From assembly GCA_014763715.1 (NCBI GenBank), contig JACXUV010000015.1:1-64000 (forward strand): DNA of 64,000 bases, read 5' to 3'. The translations under genes were made by a program, and so were the position numbers. The first letter of the stretch is position 1. The number at the start of each line of letters is the position of its first letter. This document shows, in pieces, positions 45,353-54,685 of the stretch. The DNA comes from Rhodobacterales bacterium (GTDB lineage Bacteria; Pseudomonadota; Alphaproteobacteria; Caulobacterales; Hyphomonadaceae). A model generated the notes under the pieces. That model was not told the origin of the DNA, did not search any database, and was given only the letters and a program-made list of their open reading frames with translations.

Positions 45353-46276
45353 CTATTCGGCCGGTTTGACGAATTTCAGTGTCATGCGGTCGCTTTCGCC
45401 GATGGCCTTGTAGGCGTCCGGGTTCCAGCCTTCGGGGGCGGCTTCGCCTTCCTTCGGCTGCTGGTTCACCGGCGGCAGGGTCCACACGCCGAAGGGGTGG
45501 TCGGCCGTATCGGCCGGGTTGGCGTTGATCTCGGACGCGCTGTCGAATTCGAACCCGGCCTTTGCGGCCAGCGCCTTCACATAGTCCTCGTGCACATAGC
45601 CGGTGGAGGCTTTCGGGTCCTGAATGGCGGTGGAGGGCAGGCGATGCTCCACTACGCCGAGCACGCCGCCGGGTTTCAGCGCGGCATAGGCGTCATTGAA
45701 GAATTTCTGCTCGTAGCCGCCCGCCATCCAGTTGTGGATGTTGCGGAAGGTGAGAATGACGTCGGCGCTGCCGGGTTCGGCCAGCGGACCACTGTTCGCG
45801 GAAAAGCCGGAATAGGCGATCGTGCCGAATTTCGCGTCGGTATAGTTCGACTTGAAGCTGTCATTGTTGCTGTTGATCCGGGCGACGCGGGCCGCGTCGT
45901 CAATGCCGGCCGGATCGAACAGGACTTCCACCAGCTGGCCGCCGCCGGAGGCGAGCCACGGCGCGAGGATGTTGGTGTACCAACCGCCGCCGGGCCAGAT
46001 CTCGACCACGGTGTCATCCGGTTCCACGCCGAAAAATTCCAGCGTCTCTTTAGGGTGGCGCCAGGCATCGCGGGCTTTTTCCTCCGGCGAGCGCAGATCG
46101 CTGGCGATGGCGATATCGAGCGCGCTTTGCGGGGCAGCTTCATCGGCGGGGGCAGTTTCTGTGTCGATTTCCGCGATGGCTTCAGGGCTGTCTGCCACAT
46201 TGTCCGTGGCGGCCGGTGAACAGGCGGCCAGCAGGGCAAATGCCATGAGGGATGCGGATACGGCGGTTTTCATCAT
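45353..46276 (-). CDS. Exported lipoprotein methyltransferase-like protein (COG4798 type)
   Basis: 307 aa. The N-terminus has a lipobox L-A-A-C (MMKTAVSASLMAFALLAAC), then an Ala/Glu/Asp linker. The domain has ETLEFFGVEPDDTVVEIWPGGGWYTNILAPWLA, a Rossmann SAM loop of the sort EIWPGGGW, then SADVILTFRNIHNW and AYAALKPGGVLGVVEHR. It is predicted to be exported and lipidated, where SAM is not known to be present, so the activity is puzzling. No partner gene is clear. It is divergent from hsp20. Confidence 0.85.
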   Translation of the reverse strand: MMKTAVSASLMAFALLAACSPAATDNVADSPEAIAEIDTETAPADEAAPQSALDIAIASDLRSPEEKARDAWRHPKETLEFFGVEPDDTVVEIWPGGGWYTNILAPWLASGGGQLVEVLFDPAGIDDAARVARINSNNDSFKSNYTDAKFGTIAYSGFSANSGPLAEPGSADVILTFRNIHNWMAGGYEQKFFNDAYAALKPGGVLGVVEHRLPSTAIQDPKASTGYVHEDYVKALAAKAGFEFDSASEINANPADTADHPFGVWTLPPVNQQPKEGEAAPEGWNPDAYKAIGESDRMTLKFVKPAE

Positions 46277-46421
46277 TGTTTCTCCGTCGAAAGGACCTCT
46301 TGAACCGCTTTTCTAGGCTCCCACATGTAGTTTTGTCACGGTGCTGCCAGGCGGGCTGTGACCGGGTTTCGTGCCGGTGCCACTGAATGGGCCGGGTATT
46401 TGCGAAGTCCGAACCCAAAAG

Positions 46422-46468
46422 GAACCCCGCGTTCAGGGTGTTCCCAGTTGCTTTGAGACAGAGGACTG
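46422..46468 (+). promoter_or_regulatory. ROSE-type RNA thermometer in the hsp20 leader
   Basis: Two hairpins precede the ATG. The upstream one pairs GAACCCC (46422-46428) with GGGTGTTC (46436-46443). The second (46445-46468) pairs CAGTTGCTTT with AGAGGACTG and buries the Shine-Dalgarno AGGA. It holds the ROSE mark TTGCT with a single bulged G opposite the SD: U-A, U-G, bulged G, C-G, U-A. ROSE elements melt on heating and free translation of small heat-shock genes in alphaproteobacteria. Confidence 0.75.
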
Positions 46469-46472
46469 ACAC

Positions 46473-46949
46473 ATGTCGAACATTGATCTGACCCCCCTTT
46501 ACCGCACCATGGTTGGCTTTGACCGCATGGCCAACATGATCGACCAGGCATCCCGCCTGGACGGCTCGCAGGGCTATCCGCCCTATAATATCGAGCGTGT
46601 CGACGAAAATGCCTTCGCCATCGAGATTGCCGTCGCCGGGTTTACCGAAGACGATCTCGAGATCGAGACGAAGGAAGGCCTGCTCACCGTGGCAGGCAAG
46701 AAAGGCGAAACCGAAGACGCCGGCGGCAAGAACTATCTCCACCGCGGCATCGCCCAGCGCAGCTTCATCCGCCGCTTCCAGCTGGCCGATCACATTCTCG
46801 TGACCGGTGCACATCTCAACCATGGCGTGCTTCGCATCGATCTGGTTCGTGAGCTGCCGGAGGAGAAAAAGCCGCGCAAGATCTCGATTGGCACAAGCGA
46901 AGCGCCGCAGCCGAAACTGATCGGCAAGAAAAGCGCCGACGCAGCCTAA
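46473..46949 (+). CDS. Small heat-shock protein, Hsp20/IbpA family
   Basis: 158 aa. The alpha-crystallin domain runs from PPYNIERVDENAFAIEIAVAGFTEDDLEIETKEGLLTVAG to GVLRIDLVRELPEEKKPRKISI. N-terminal DLTPLYRTMVGFDRMANMID is typical of HspA/IbpA. It holds unfolding proteins for DnaK/ClpB. Its leader has the ROSE thermometer, and it ends at a strong terminator, so it is a heat-controlled single gene. Confidence 0.95.
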   Translation: MSNIDLTPLYRTMVGFDRMANMIDQASRLDGSQGYPPYNIERVDENAFAIEIAVAGFTEDDLEIETKEGLLTVAGKKGETEDAGGKNYLHRGIAQRSFIRRFQLADHILVTGAHLNHGVLRIDLVRELPEEKKPRKISIGTSEAPQPKLIGKKSADAA

Positions 46950-46979
46950 GCCTGACAGCCGTTCGTGAACGGACCTATG

Positions 46980-47010
46980 CGGCGCGCTCCTGATGGGGGC
47001 GCGCCGTTTT
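46980..47010 (+). terminator. Intrinsic terminator of hsp20
   Basis: An 11-bp stem with one wobble (46980-46990 with 46996-47006) is followed by TTTT and lies about 30 nt after the stop. Confidence 0.85.
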
Positions 47011-47024
47011 CATTCCGGGAATAA

Positions 47025-48050
47025 TCAGGAGTTGGCTTCGGCCAGACGCTCTGCGTGGCGGAAGGCCTGCAGACAGTGCGTCTCACCCAGGAAAACTTCC
47101 AGTTCGCGCGAGTCTTTCAGCGTGCGGCTGACCATGCGGTCGACCGCGCCAAAGGCTTCTGCAGCATGCTTCTGGGCGGACTGTTCGAAAGCGCCGCTCT
47201 CCAGCGTGGCCGAGAAATGCCCGGCGCCGACCCGCACGGCAGCTGCATTGGCTTTCGCCCAGCGCAGATAGGTCTTGCCGATCTCGTCGGCAAACAGCGG
47301 CGCAAGCGTCGGCTCCAGCGCGGACATCTCCGCGAACGGGCCGCCGGCTTTCGGGTCTTCCATATGCTCGCACCAGGAAACGACGAAAGGCGTATGCGCC
47401 TTCAGCCATTCGGCGGGTGTCGGGTCGAGCAGCATTTGCTGCATCTGGGCGGCCAGGCTGAAATCGGCAAAGGCCGGGCGCCCGCCGAAAATGAAGAGAT
47501 GCTCTTTCAGGTGCGCGTTCAGCCGTTCGGCAAAGCGGCGCCACGAGGCTTCCAGTACCGGCCAGTTTTCCGCCGTCGCGCCAACCAGCGGCAGGCGGTC
47601 CGCCATACGGTCGGCAACCTGGAGGGAAGGCTTTTTCCAGGCGCGCGGACGCTTGCCGCCCGACAATTGCACCAGGGCGCGCAGGCCAGCCTGCTCGCGA
47701 TCTGCCTTGTTGGACCAGCGCTGCTGGAACATGCACTTGTTCAGCCACTCGTCGCCATAGTCTTCGAGGATCAGCGACAGGGCGGCGAGCGCCGGGTCTT
47801 CCGGCGTGGCGGACGGTTCGGGATGGGCGGCTTCCAGCGCGAACAGCATGCGCGTCGATTCCTGGCTCACCGGCCGGTCCGGCGAGACCAGCAGGGGCAC
47901 GGTGGCGATGCGGGCCAGCGCGCGGAAATCGGTTTCGGTCTCGCGCGAACGTGTGACCCATTCGAAATCCACACCCTTATAGCGCAGGAAAGCACGCACT
48001 TTCAGCGAGTAGGGCGAGGTCTCGGCGCCAAAAAGGCGATAGGCTGACAT
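47025..48050 (-). CDS. Glutathione S-transferase family protein
   Basis: 341 aa. N-terminal thioredoxin-like fold AYRLFGAETSPYSLKVRAFLRYKGVDFEWV, with VPLLVSPDRPVSQES as the glutathione-site cis-Pro and Ser. The helical C-terminal domain has FIFGGRPAFADFSLAAQM. It is longer than the usual 200-220 aa because of an extended helical tail that has no obvious extra motif. Substrate unknown. Confidence 0.85.
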   Translation of the reverse strand: MSAYRLFGAETSPYSLKVRAFLRYKGVDFEWVTRSRETETDFRALARIATVPLLVSPDRPVSQESTRMLFALEAAHPEPSATPEDPALAALSLILEDYGDEWLNKCMFQQRWSNKADREQAGLRALVQLSGGKRPRAWKKPSLQVADRMADRLPLVGATAENWPVLEASWRRFAERLNAHLKEHLFIFGGRPAFADFSLAAQMQQMLLDPTPAEWLKAHTPFVVSWCEHMEDPKAGGPFAEMSALEPTLAPLFADEIGKTYLRWAKANAAAVRVGAGHFSATLESGAFEQSAQKHAAEAFGAVDRMVSRTLKDSRELEVFLGETHCLQAFRHAERLAEANS

Positions 48051-48183
48051 GTCTTCTGGTTCCCGGTTCGGCTCGGGCCCTGCTTAGGCATTTCAGCCCT
48101 GACTGCCAACCAGTGTTTGCCGCCACGCCTGTAAATGGCTATTCGCGTGCCAGATAGTCTGACCTGATATGAAGGAGAGGCCG

Positions 48184-49233
48184 ATGCGCGTCATGCACGT
48201 CATGGCCGGTGCCCCGGAAGGCGGCGCGGAAAACATCATGCTGGAATCGGTACTGGCGCTGGCGGAAGCGGGGCTCACCCAGCATGTCGTCACCCGGCCG
48301 GACAATCAGTTCCGTGTGCAAAAGTTCCGTGAGGCTGGCATCGGTGTCGATCTTGCCCCATTCAACAATGCCTGGCCGTTCCCGACGCGCCGTGTGCTGG
48401 GCGATGCGATCAAGGCCTTCAAGCCGGACGTGATCGAATACTGGATGGGCCGCGCCGGACAGTTTGCGCCGAAGGAATACCGCAATCGCTCGATCGGCTG
48501 GTATGGCGGCTATTACAAGCTTGCCCGCTTCGTGAATTGCGAATGGCATGTCGGCCTCACCATCGACCTTTTGCGTCACATCCGCGAACAGGGCGTCAGC
48601 GAAGACCGTTCCGGCATCATCCATACCTATGCCGATTTCGAGGGCGCCGATCCGGTGGACCGCGCCAGCCTTGATACGCCCGCCGATGCGCCGGTGGCGC
48701 TGGCGCTGGCCCGCCTGCATGAGAAGAAAGGCCTCGACACACTGCTGGATGCCACCGCGAAAGTGCCGGGCCTTTATGTCTGGATTGCAGGGGAGGGTCC
48801 GCTGGAAGCGGAACTGCGCGCCCATTGCAAACGCCTGAACCTGGACGACCGTGTGCGTTTCCTCGGTTGGCGGAACGATCGCGGCGCGCTGCTGGCGGCC
48901 TGCGATGTGGTGGCCTTCCCGTCACGCTATGAGCCGTTCGGCACGGTGACGGTGGATGCCTGGGCGGCGTCGCGTCCTCTCGTTGCGGCCGATGCCGTTG
49001 GCCCGGCTGCCTATGTGAAGGATGGCGAGAACGGCGTTCTGATCCCCAAGAACGATGTCGACGCGCTGGCAAACGCGCTCAGCAAGGTGATCACGGACAA
49101 GGCGTTTGCGGCAAAGATCGTTGCCGGGGGCCGTGCCTCTTATGAGGCGCAGTTCAACAAGGCGGCTTTCCAGCGCGACTCGAAGGCCTTCTACGAAAAA
49201 ATCATCGCCCATGCAGGCCCGTTTCCGGGCTAG
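48184..49233 (+). CDS. Glycosyltransferase, GT4 family
   Basis: 349 aa from the ATG at 48184, chosen because AAGGAG lies 6 nt upstream; the ATG at 48169 is itself part of that site. GT-B fold: MHVMAGAPEGGAENIMLES, VALALARLHEKKGLDTLLDA, VWIAGEGPLEAELRAHCKRLNLDDRVRFLGWRND and the acidic FPSRYEPFGTVTVDAWA. It uses a nucleotide sugar, probably for LPS or another glycan. No neighbouring polysaccharide genes. Confidence 0.92.
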   Translation: MRVMHVMAGAPEGGAENIMLESVLALAEAGLTQHVVTRPDNQFRVQKFREAGIGVDLAPFNNAWPFPTRRVLGDAIKAFKPDVIEYWMGRAGQFAPKEYRNRSIGWYGGYYKLARFVNCEWHVGLTIDLLRHIREQGVSEDRSGIIHTYADFEGADPVDRASLDTPADAPVALALARLHEKKGLDTLLDATAKVPGLYVWIAGEGPLEAELRAHCKRLNLDDRVRFLGWRNDRGALLAACDVVAFPSRYEPFGTVTVDAWAASRPLVAADAVGPAAYVKDGENGVLIPKNDVDALANALSKVITDKAFAAKIVAGGRASYEAQFNKAAFQRDSKAFYEKIIAHAGPFPG

Positions 49234-49673
49234 GCAATGCTGTTGAAGAAGGCGCGATAGAGGCCTTCGGCGGCATGCCTGCCGGGGCCGACATCGACCT
49301 GTATGCCAGCGCGGCGCAGGCGCAGGATGCCGCCATTTGCCACCGGGTGCGGGTCCAGAACGGAACAGACGACGCGGGCGACACCTGCCTCTTCCAGTTT
49401 CAGCGAACAGGATTTACCGCCTGCGGAACGTTCGCGGCAGGGCTCCAGCGTGACATAGGCGGTGCCGCCGCGGGCTGCGTCACCTGCTTCTTCCAGCGCA
49501 ATTTCCTCGGCATGCGGGCGCCCGCCGCGTCCGGTGACGCCTTCGCCGACAATATGCCCGTGTGCATCAAGGATCACGCAGCCGACCGAAGGGTTTGCCC
49601 CTGTCAGGCCGTGATTGAGACGGGCGAGCGCAAGCGCCCGCCCCATCATGCGCTGGTCGCGCCGTTTGCTCAC
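49230..49673 (-). CDS. RibD-type cytidine/deoxycytidylate deaminase domain only
   Basis: 147 aa. Zinc site H54-A-E56 and C79, C89 ([24 protein letters not shown]). [19 protein letters not shown] is the RibD deaminase opening. The reductase half of RibD is absent. It would deaminate the pyrimidine intermediate of riboflavin synthesis or a related compound. The ATG overlaps gpmA's downstream end (ATGA). Confidence 0.85.
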   Translation of the reverse strand: MSKRRDQRMMGRALALARLNHGLTGANPSVGCVILDAHGHIVGEGVTGRGGRPHAEEIALEEAGDAARGGTAYVTLEPCRERSAGGKSCSLKLEEAGVARVVCSVLDPHPVANGGILRLRRAGIQVDVGPGRHAAEGLYRAFFNSIA

Positions 49674-50383
49674 GGCAGGTCCGGCAGGGCCTGGGCGCGG
49701 TCTGCATCGAGATAGCGCACAGAGACCGGCTTCAGATTGTCGTCGAGGTCGATCAGGAGCGGATTGCCCGTCGGGATCTCGACACCGGTGATCTTGTCGT
49801 CCGGCACGTCGAACAGGTGCTTCACCAGCGCGCGCAGCGAGTTGCCGTGGGCGGCGATGACGACATCCTTGCCGGATTTCAGCACCGGGGCGATCTCGGC
49901 ATCCCAGTAGGGCAGCACGCGCTCCAGCGTCAGTTTCAGGCTTTCCGTGTCCGGAATGTCGATGCCATGATAGCGCGGGTCGGTGGAGAGGTCCCAGGTG
50001 GAGCCTTTTTCCAGTGGTGGCGGCGGCACGTCATAGGAACGGCGCCAGACATGGACCTGATCGTCGCCATGCTTGGCGGCGGTCTCGGCCTTGTCGAGGC
50101 CCGTCAGGCCGCCATAGTGACGCTCGTTGAGGTGCCAGTCCTTGGTGACCGGGATCCAGGCGCGGCCCATTTCCGCCAGGGCCAGCCACAGGGTGCGGAT
50201 CGCGCGGGTCTGGTAGCTGGTGAAGGCGGCGCGGAAGTCTGCATCGACGCCTTTCAGTAGCTGGCCGGCCTTCTTGGCTTCGGCTTCGCCTTTTTCGGTG
50301 AGGTCAGCATCCCACCAGCCGGTGAAACGGTTTTCAAGGTTCCAGGCGGATTGTCCGTGGCGGACGAGAGCGAGCTTCGGCAT
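49670..50383 (-). CDS. gpmA: 2,3-bisphosphoglycerate-dependent phosphoglycerate mutase
   Basis: 237 aa. [33 protein letters not shown] (catalytic His and Arg), [18 protein letters not shown] and [17 protein letters not shown] with the second catalytic His. Interconverts 3- and 2-phosphoglycerate. Length is close to the E. coli protein. The RibD-type deaminase gene overlaps its stop by 4 nt. Confidence 0.96.
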   Translation of the reverse strand: MPKLALVRHGQSAWNLENRFTGWWDADLTEKGEAEAKKAGQLLKGVDADFRAAFTSYQTRAIRTLWLALAEMGRAWIPVTKDWHLNERHYGGLTGLDKAETAAKHGDDQVHVWRRSYDVPPPPLEKGSTWDLSTDPRYHGIDIPDTESLKLTLERVLPYWDAEIAPVLKSGKDVVIAAHGNSLRALVKHLFDVPDDKITGVEIPTGNPLLIDLDDNLKPVSVRYLDADRAQALPDLP

Positions 50384-50441
50384 CGAAATCTAAGGTCCTT
50401 CTTGGGTTTCTGCGGCCTTTTCGGCGCAAATGGTGCGGGAT

Positions 50442-51581
50442 TCAAGCATCCATGACTCTCATCAGCTCCGCCATGGCCAGCACGACATGGTAGCCGGTCG
50501 AGGCCGGCATGTTGTGGGCCATCGGCTTTCCGGTGGCATCATACTGGTCGATCCAGCCGCCATCGGGGGTGAGATATTCGTCCATCAGCACATCGAAACT
50601 GCGGCAGGCGGCGGCCGTGAAGGCCTCGTCCCGTGTCGCTTCGAACATGGCGAGATGGGCTTTCAGCGCTTCGGTCTGTGGCCAGGTGCGGCGCGAGCCG
50701 TCGGCAATGGCACCCTCGCGGGTGACTTCCTGCACCGCGCGGCCTTCCTCATCGAGGGACGCGCAGGCGAAAGTGTAGAGCTGCTGGGCGCGGGGGTGGA
50801 CCGGTGTATCGCTGGCGCGGGCATAGGCGTGCAGCAGCCAGACCCATTCGAACTGATGGCCGGGCTCCACAATGTCGGCGTTGCGGCCGGTGGGCTGTGT
50901 CCAGCCGGGGGCGAAATGCTCGCCCAGCAGGTTGCCGGGCCCGGCCGTGAAGAAACGGTCGAACAGGTCGATGATCGCGGTGGCCCGGCTGAGGTGGCCG
51001 CCGTCCGGATCGGCCCGGTGCAGGGCGAGACAGGCCTCCAGCAGGTGCATGTGCGGGTTCTGGTGGCGGGCCTGATCGGCGGGCAGGGTTTCGAAATAAC
51101 CGCCATCCGGGGCCCGCAGCTTGGCATCCAAGGCTGCCAGCAGGCTTGCCGCGCCGAGGGTGGCTTCTTCCGCACCGCCGAGGGCGGTGGCCGCTTCAGC
51201 CAGCGCAAACAGGGTGAAGGCAATGTCGTAGAGGTCTGCCGTATCGTCCGTCAGGCCTGCGCCACCGGCATCCAGCACGCGGCCGACAAGGCCATCGGTG
51301 CGCCGGGCAGGCCCGGTCAGCGTGGAGAGGCCCATGGCGACATGATCAGCCGCCGTGTCCGGCTTCCAGCCCATGCGCAGGGCCTGGCTGAACACATAGG
51401 TTTGCCGGGCCTGAACACGCACACGCGTTGTCTCCAGCTCCGCCGGCTGATGGTCCAGCGTCAGGGCTTCCCGGAACAGGTCATGGCCCCCGATTCCCCG
51501 TTCGGACCAGAGCGGAAAGCAGGCGTCCAGCAGCCAGTGGCGGGCTTCGCGCGCCCGGCGCTTCAAGGCGGACTTTGACAT
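50442..51581 (-). CDS. AGE-family epimerase/isomerase
   Basis: 379 aa from the ATG at 51581 (MSKSALKRRAREARHWLLDACFPLW). (alpha/alpha)6 barrel: TTRVRVQARQTYVFSQALRMGW, NPHMHLLEACLALH, VEPGHQFEWVWLLHAYA and TWPQTEALKAHLAM, with the catalytic His pair of N-acylglucosamine 2-epimerases and mannose isomerases. The reaction is epimerisation or aldose-ketose isomerisation of a hexose. Upstream of gpmA on the same strand. Confidence 0.92.
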   Translation of the reverse strand: MSKSALKRRAREARHWLLDACFPLWSERGIGGHDLFREALTLDHQPAELETTRVRVQARQTYVFSQALRMGWKPDTAADHVAMGLSTLTGPARRTDGLVGRVLDAGGAGLTDDTADLYDIAFTLFALAEAATALGGAEEATLGAASLLAALDAKLRAPDGGYFETLPADQARHQNPHMHLLEACLALHRADPDGGHLSRATAIIDLFDRFFTAGPGNLLGEHFAPGWTQPTGRNADIVEPGHQFEWVWLLHAYARASDTPVHPRAQQLYTFACASLDEEGRAVQEVTREGAIADGSRRTWPQTEALKAHLAMFEATRDEAFTAAACRSFDVLMDEYLTPDGGWIDQYDATGKPMAHNMPASTGYHVVLAMAELMRVMDA

Positions 51582-51724
51582 GTGACGCAAACCCCGTAGC
51601 AGATGCGGCGGCGAATGCCGCTCGCCAGACCCGACGCGCACCTGCTAACAGGAGCAGGCCCGGTTGGCCAGCGGGGTCAGCCAAACGCTGCGCCTGAGAC
51701 TGCCGGAGACAGAAAGGCCCCAAG

Positions 51725-52321
51725 ATGAAGGACAGGATCTTCTTCCCGCTCGCCTTGCTGGTGGCAGCCGGAATGGTGGGGATTGCCATCGCGCCGGGTA
51801 TCGGCCGCCTGCCGACGGGCGCCGTGACCGGGGACGGGAAGGATTACAGCGTCATCACGATCCGCGATGCCTATCTCAACAAGGTCATTGCGGGGGGCGA
51901 CGCCAAAACGCAGCTGGTCGACGGGCCGGGCGGACGCAAGCTGCTCTATATCGAGGCCGATGCCGGCGTGCTGAGCGATGCGCCCGAACTGGGGCCGCAC
52001 TTCCGGCTGGCTGCTGACATCGAGGTACAGTTCACCGGGTTCAGGATCCGCTGTACCGTGAAGGCGCGCCCTGCCGAGGATCACGGCGCCACACAGATGC
52101 AGGCCAATTATTCCGCAGGCCGTGTCGGCGAATCCGGCTGGCAGGTCTTCGATCTGCAGCCGGATTTCGAGGAATTCAGCTTCGAATACGATGTGCCGCT
52201 GATCGAGGGCGATCAGGGCGTCGACTATTTCGCTGTCCGACCGGTCGTGCCCAACAAGACGCGTGCCCTGCTGGTGGAGGAGATCCGGTTCGAACGCCTG
52301 AACCGGTGGGTCAAGGATTAG
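51725..52321 (+). CDS. Membrane-anchored protein of unknown function
   Basis: 198 aa. One N-terminal membrane helix or uncleaved signal (IFFPLALLVAAGMVGIAIAPGIG), then a mainly beta domain. The late part FSFEYDVPLIEGDQGVDYFAVRPVVPNKTRALLVEEIRFERL looks like a jelly-roll carbohydrate-binding fold, but this is only an impression. A hairpin follows. Confidence 0.7.
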   Translation: MKDRIFFPLALLVAAGMVGIAIAPGIGRLPTGAVTGDGKDYSVITIRDAYLNKVIAGGDAKTQLVDGPGGRKLLYIEADAGVLSDAPELGPHFRLAADIEVQFTGFRIRCTVKARPAEDHGATQMQANYSAGRVGESGWQVFDLQPDFEEFSFEYDVPLIEGDQGVDYFAVRPVVPNKTRALLVEEIRFERLNRWVKD

Positions 52322-52391
52322 GCGATCGCGGCCTCTCCGGCAGGTTGCGCAGGCAGGCCGGACCGCTATGAATGTGACAAACGAAACATGA

Positions 52392-52423
52392 GGCTGGCCC
52401 GGATGGAGGGCCCGGCCTTTTCC
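52392..52423 (+). terminator. Likely intrinsic terminator upstream of the S9 peptidase
   Basis: Stem GGCTGG-CCC with GGG-CCCGGCC (one bulged C, one wobble) is followed by TTTTCC. It is 71 nt after the preceding stop and before the peptidase start at 52439, which argues against starting that gene at 52388. Confidence 0.55.
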
Positions 52424-52438
52424 GTCACAGGATTTTTC

Positions 52439-54631
52439 ATGCGCAATATTCTTACCCTGCTGAGTGCCGTTGCCCTTGCGGCCTGCGGCACGACCCAGAT
52501 TCCGGAGACAGATGTGGCCGAGACTGAAACTCAGACGTCCGTTGAAACACCAGCTGAAACCATGGTTCAGGGCGAAGACCCCTATCTCTGGCTGGAAGAT
52601 GTGGAAGGGGAGGAGGCGCTGTCCTGGGTCCGGTCCCAGAATACGCGCACGCTGGCCGAACTGCAGGCAGATCCCCGCTATGCCAGCTTCGAAGCGGCCG
52701 CGCTGGATGCGCTGAATTCGAAGGAGCGGATAGCCTATGGCGCGGTCCGGTCTGGCTTCGTCTACAATTTCTGGCAGGACGATACGAATGTACGCGGCCT
52801 GTGGCGCCGCACGCCGATTGCGTCCTACCGCACCAAAGAGCCGGACTGGGAAACCATCGTCGATTTTGATGCGCTGGCAGACGATGAAGGCAAGAACTGG
52901 GTCTATAAGGGCGCAAACTGTTTCGCCCCGAAAGGGTCAGACACCTACAAATGCATGGTTTCGCTGTCTGATGGCGGCAAGGATGCCGTGATCCAGCGTG
53001 AGTTCGACCTGTCGACAAAGACCTTCGTGGAAGATGGTTTTGTCACGACGGAAGCCAAGCAGGGCCTTGCCTGGGCGGGGCCGGATACGGTGCTGATCGC
53101 CACCGATTGGGGCGATGGCACGGTGACGGAGTCCGGCTATCCCTTCGTGGTGAAACGCTGGCAGCGCGGCACTCCGCTGGAAGCGGCTGAGGAAGTCTAT
53201 CGCGGCGATGTCACCGATGTTGGCGTCTGGCCGATGACGCTGGAGCTGGAAGATGGCCGCGTCCTGCAGGGTGCAGTCGAAGCGGAAACCTTCTTCACCT
53301 CCACTTACTGGTGGTTCCCGGAAGGCGAGACCGCGCCGGTGCAATGGCCAATCCCGCTGAAATCCAGCCCGAGCGGCATCTATAAGGGCCAGTTCCTTGT
53401 CTCCCTGCAGGAAGACTGGGCGCCGGAAGGGCAGGCGGAAAGCTTCAAGTCCGGCGATCTCGTCGCTTTCGATGTCGAGGCTTTCCTGCGTGACCGGACA
53501 CTGCCGCCGGTGACGCTGGTCTTCCATCCGAACGAGGCGCAGGCCCTGGAAGGCGTGAGCATTGCGAAGGGCGCCCTGCTGCTCAGCGTGAGCGATACCG
53601 CCGTGGGCAAGATCAAGCGGGCCGAGCTGGACGCAAACGGCTGGCAGATCCGCGACATCGCCCTTCCGGGCGAAGGCCAGGCCAATGTTGCCTTCGCCAG
53701 CGACCGTGAAAAGGAAGTCTTCCTCAACTATGAGGACTTCCTGACCCCTGACTCGCTGCTGGAATATGATTCCTCGAATGATGCCGTGACCACGCTGAAA
53801 AGCGTGCCGCCGAAATTCGACGCGAGCGGCCTGACGGTGGTGCAGAAATTCGCGACCTCGAAGGACGGGACGAAAGTGCCGTATTTCCTGGTCAGCAAGG
53901 CCGGCCTTCCCATGGATGGATCCACGCCGACGCTGCTCTATGGCTATGGCGGCTTCCAGGTGTCGATGAACCCGTCCTACAGCCCGGTTACCGGCCGCCT
54001 CTGGCTGGAACAGGGCGGGGCCTATGTGCTGGCCAATATCCGCGGGGGCGGTGAGTTCGGCCCGGCCTGGCACCAGGCAGGTCTGAAGCAGAACCGCCAG
54101 CGCATCTATGATGACTTCATCGCCGTGGGCGAGGATCTGGTCGCTTCCGGCGTCACCAGCCCGGAGCATCTGGGCATCATGGGCGGCTCCAATGGCGGAC
54201 TCCTGATGGGCGTCATGCTGAACCAGCGCCCGGACCTTTGGAACGCTGTCGTGGTGCAGGTGCCGCTGCTGGATATGCTGCGCTATCATCTGCTGCTGGC
54301 AGGGGCGTCCTGGGTGGACGAATACGGTTCGCCGGATGTGCCGGAAGAGCGCGCCTTCCTCGAAACCATCTCGCCCTATCAGAACTTCGACGCTTCGAAG
54401 CCTTATCCGGAGCCCTTCTTCGTGACCTCGACCAAGGATGACCGGGTGCACCCCGGCCACGCACGCAAGATGGCGAAGAAGTTTGAGGCTGCGGGCCTGC
54501 CGTTCCTCTATTACGAGAACATCGATGGCGGGCATGCCGCTGCAGCAAACCAGACAGAACGGGCCAAGCGCACTGCGCTGGAATTCACCTATCTCAGCCG
54601 CAAGCTGATGGGCCCGGCTGACAGCCAGTAA
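52439..54631 (+). CDS. Prolyl oligopeptidase, S9A family, lipoprotein
   Basis: 730 aa from the ATG at 52439, which gives a lipoprotein signal (MRNILTLLSAVALAACG). An N-terminal propeller begins at EDPYLWLEDVEGEEALSWV. The C-terminal alpha/beta hydrolase has S584 (GIMGGSNGGLLMG), D667 (TKDDRVHPG) and H699 (DGGHAAAAN). It cuts short peptides after proline. The lipobox L-A-A-C suggests an envelope-bound enzyme feeding peptide uptake, an inference from marine alphaproteobacteria. Confidence 0.95.
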   Translation: MRNILTLLSAVALAACGTTQIPETDVAETETQTSVETPAETMVQGEDPYLWLEDVEGEEALSWVRSQNTRTLAELQADPRYASFEAAALDALNSKERIAYGAVRSGFVYNFWQDDTNVRGLWRRTPIASYRTKEPDWETIVDFDALADDEGKNWVYKGANCFAPKGSDTYKCMVSLSDGGKDAVIQREFDLSTKTFVEDGFVTTEAKQGLAWAGPDTVLIATDWGDGTVTESGYPFVVKRWQRGTPLEAAEEVYRGDVTDVGVWPMTLELEDGRVLQGAVEAETFFTSTYWWFPEGETAPVQWPIPLKSSPSGIYKGQFLVSLQEDWAPEGQAESFKSGDLVAFDVEAFLRDRTLPPVTLVFHPNEAQALEGVSIAKGALLLSVSDTAVGKIKRAELDANGWQIRDIALPGEGQANVAFASDREKEVFLNYEDFLTPDSLLEYDSSNDAVTTLKSVPPKFDASGLTVVQKFATSKDGTKVPYFLVSKAGLPMDGSTPTLLYGYGGFQVSMNPSYSPVTGRLWLEQGGAYVLANIRGGGEFGPAWHQAGLKQNRQRIYDDFIAVGEDLVASGVTSPEHLGIMGGSNGGLLMGVMLNQRPDLWNAVVVQVPLLDMLRYHLLLAGASWVDEYGSPDVPEERAFLETISPYQNFDASKPYPEPFFVTSTKDDRVHPGHARKMAKKFEAAGLPFLYYENIDGGHAAAANQTERAKRTALEFTYLSRKLMGPADSQ

Positions 54632-54651
54632 ACGCCACCGCGGCAAATCGG

Positions 54652-54685
54652 AAACTTGCGTTCCGGTATGGAACGCAAGTTTTTC
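54652..54685 (+). terminator. Intrinsic terminator of the S9 peptidase gene
   Basis: A perfect 13-bp stem (54652-54664 with 54670-54682) with a 5-nt loop ends in TTTTT. Strong Rho-independent terminator. Confidence 0.93.
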
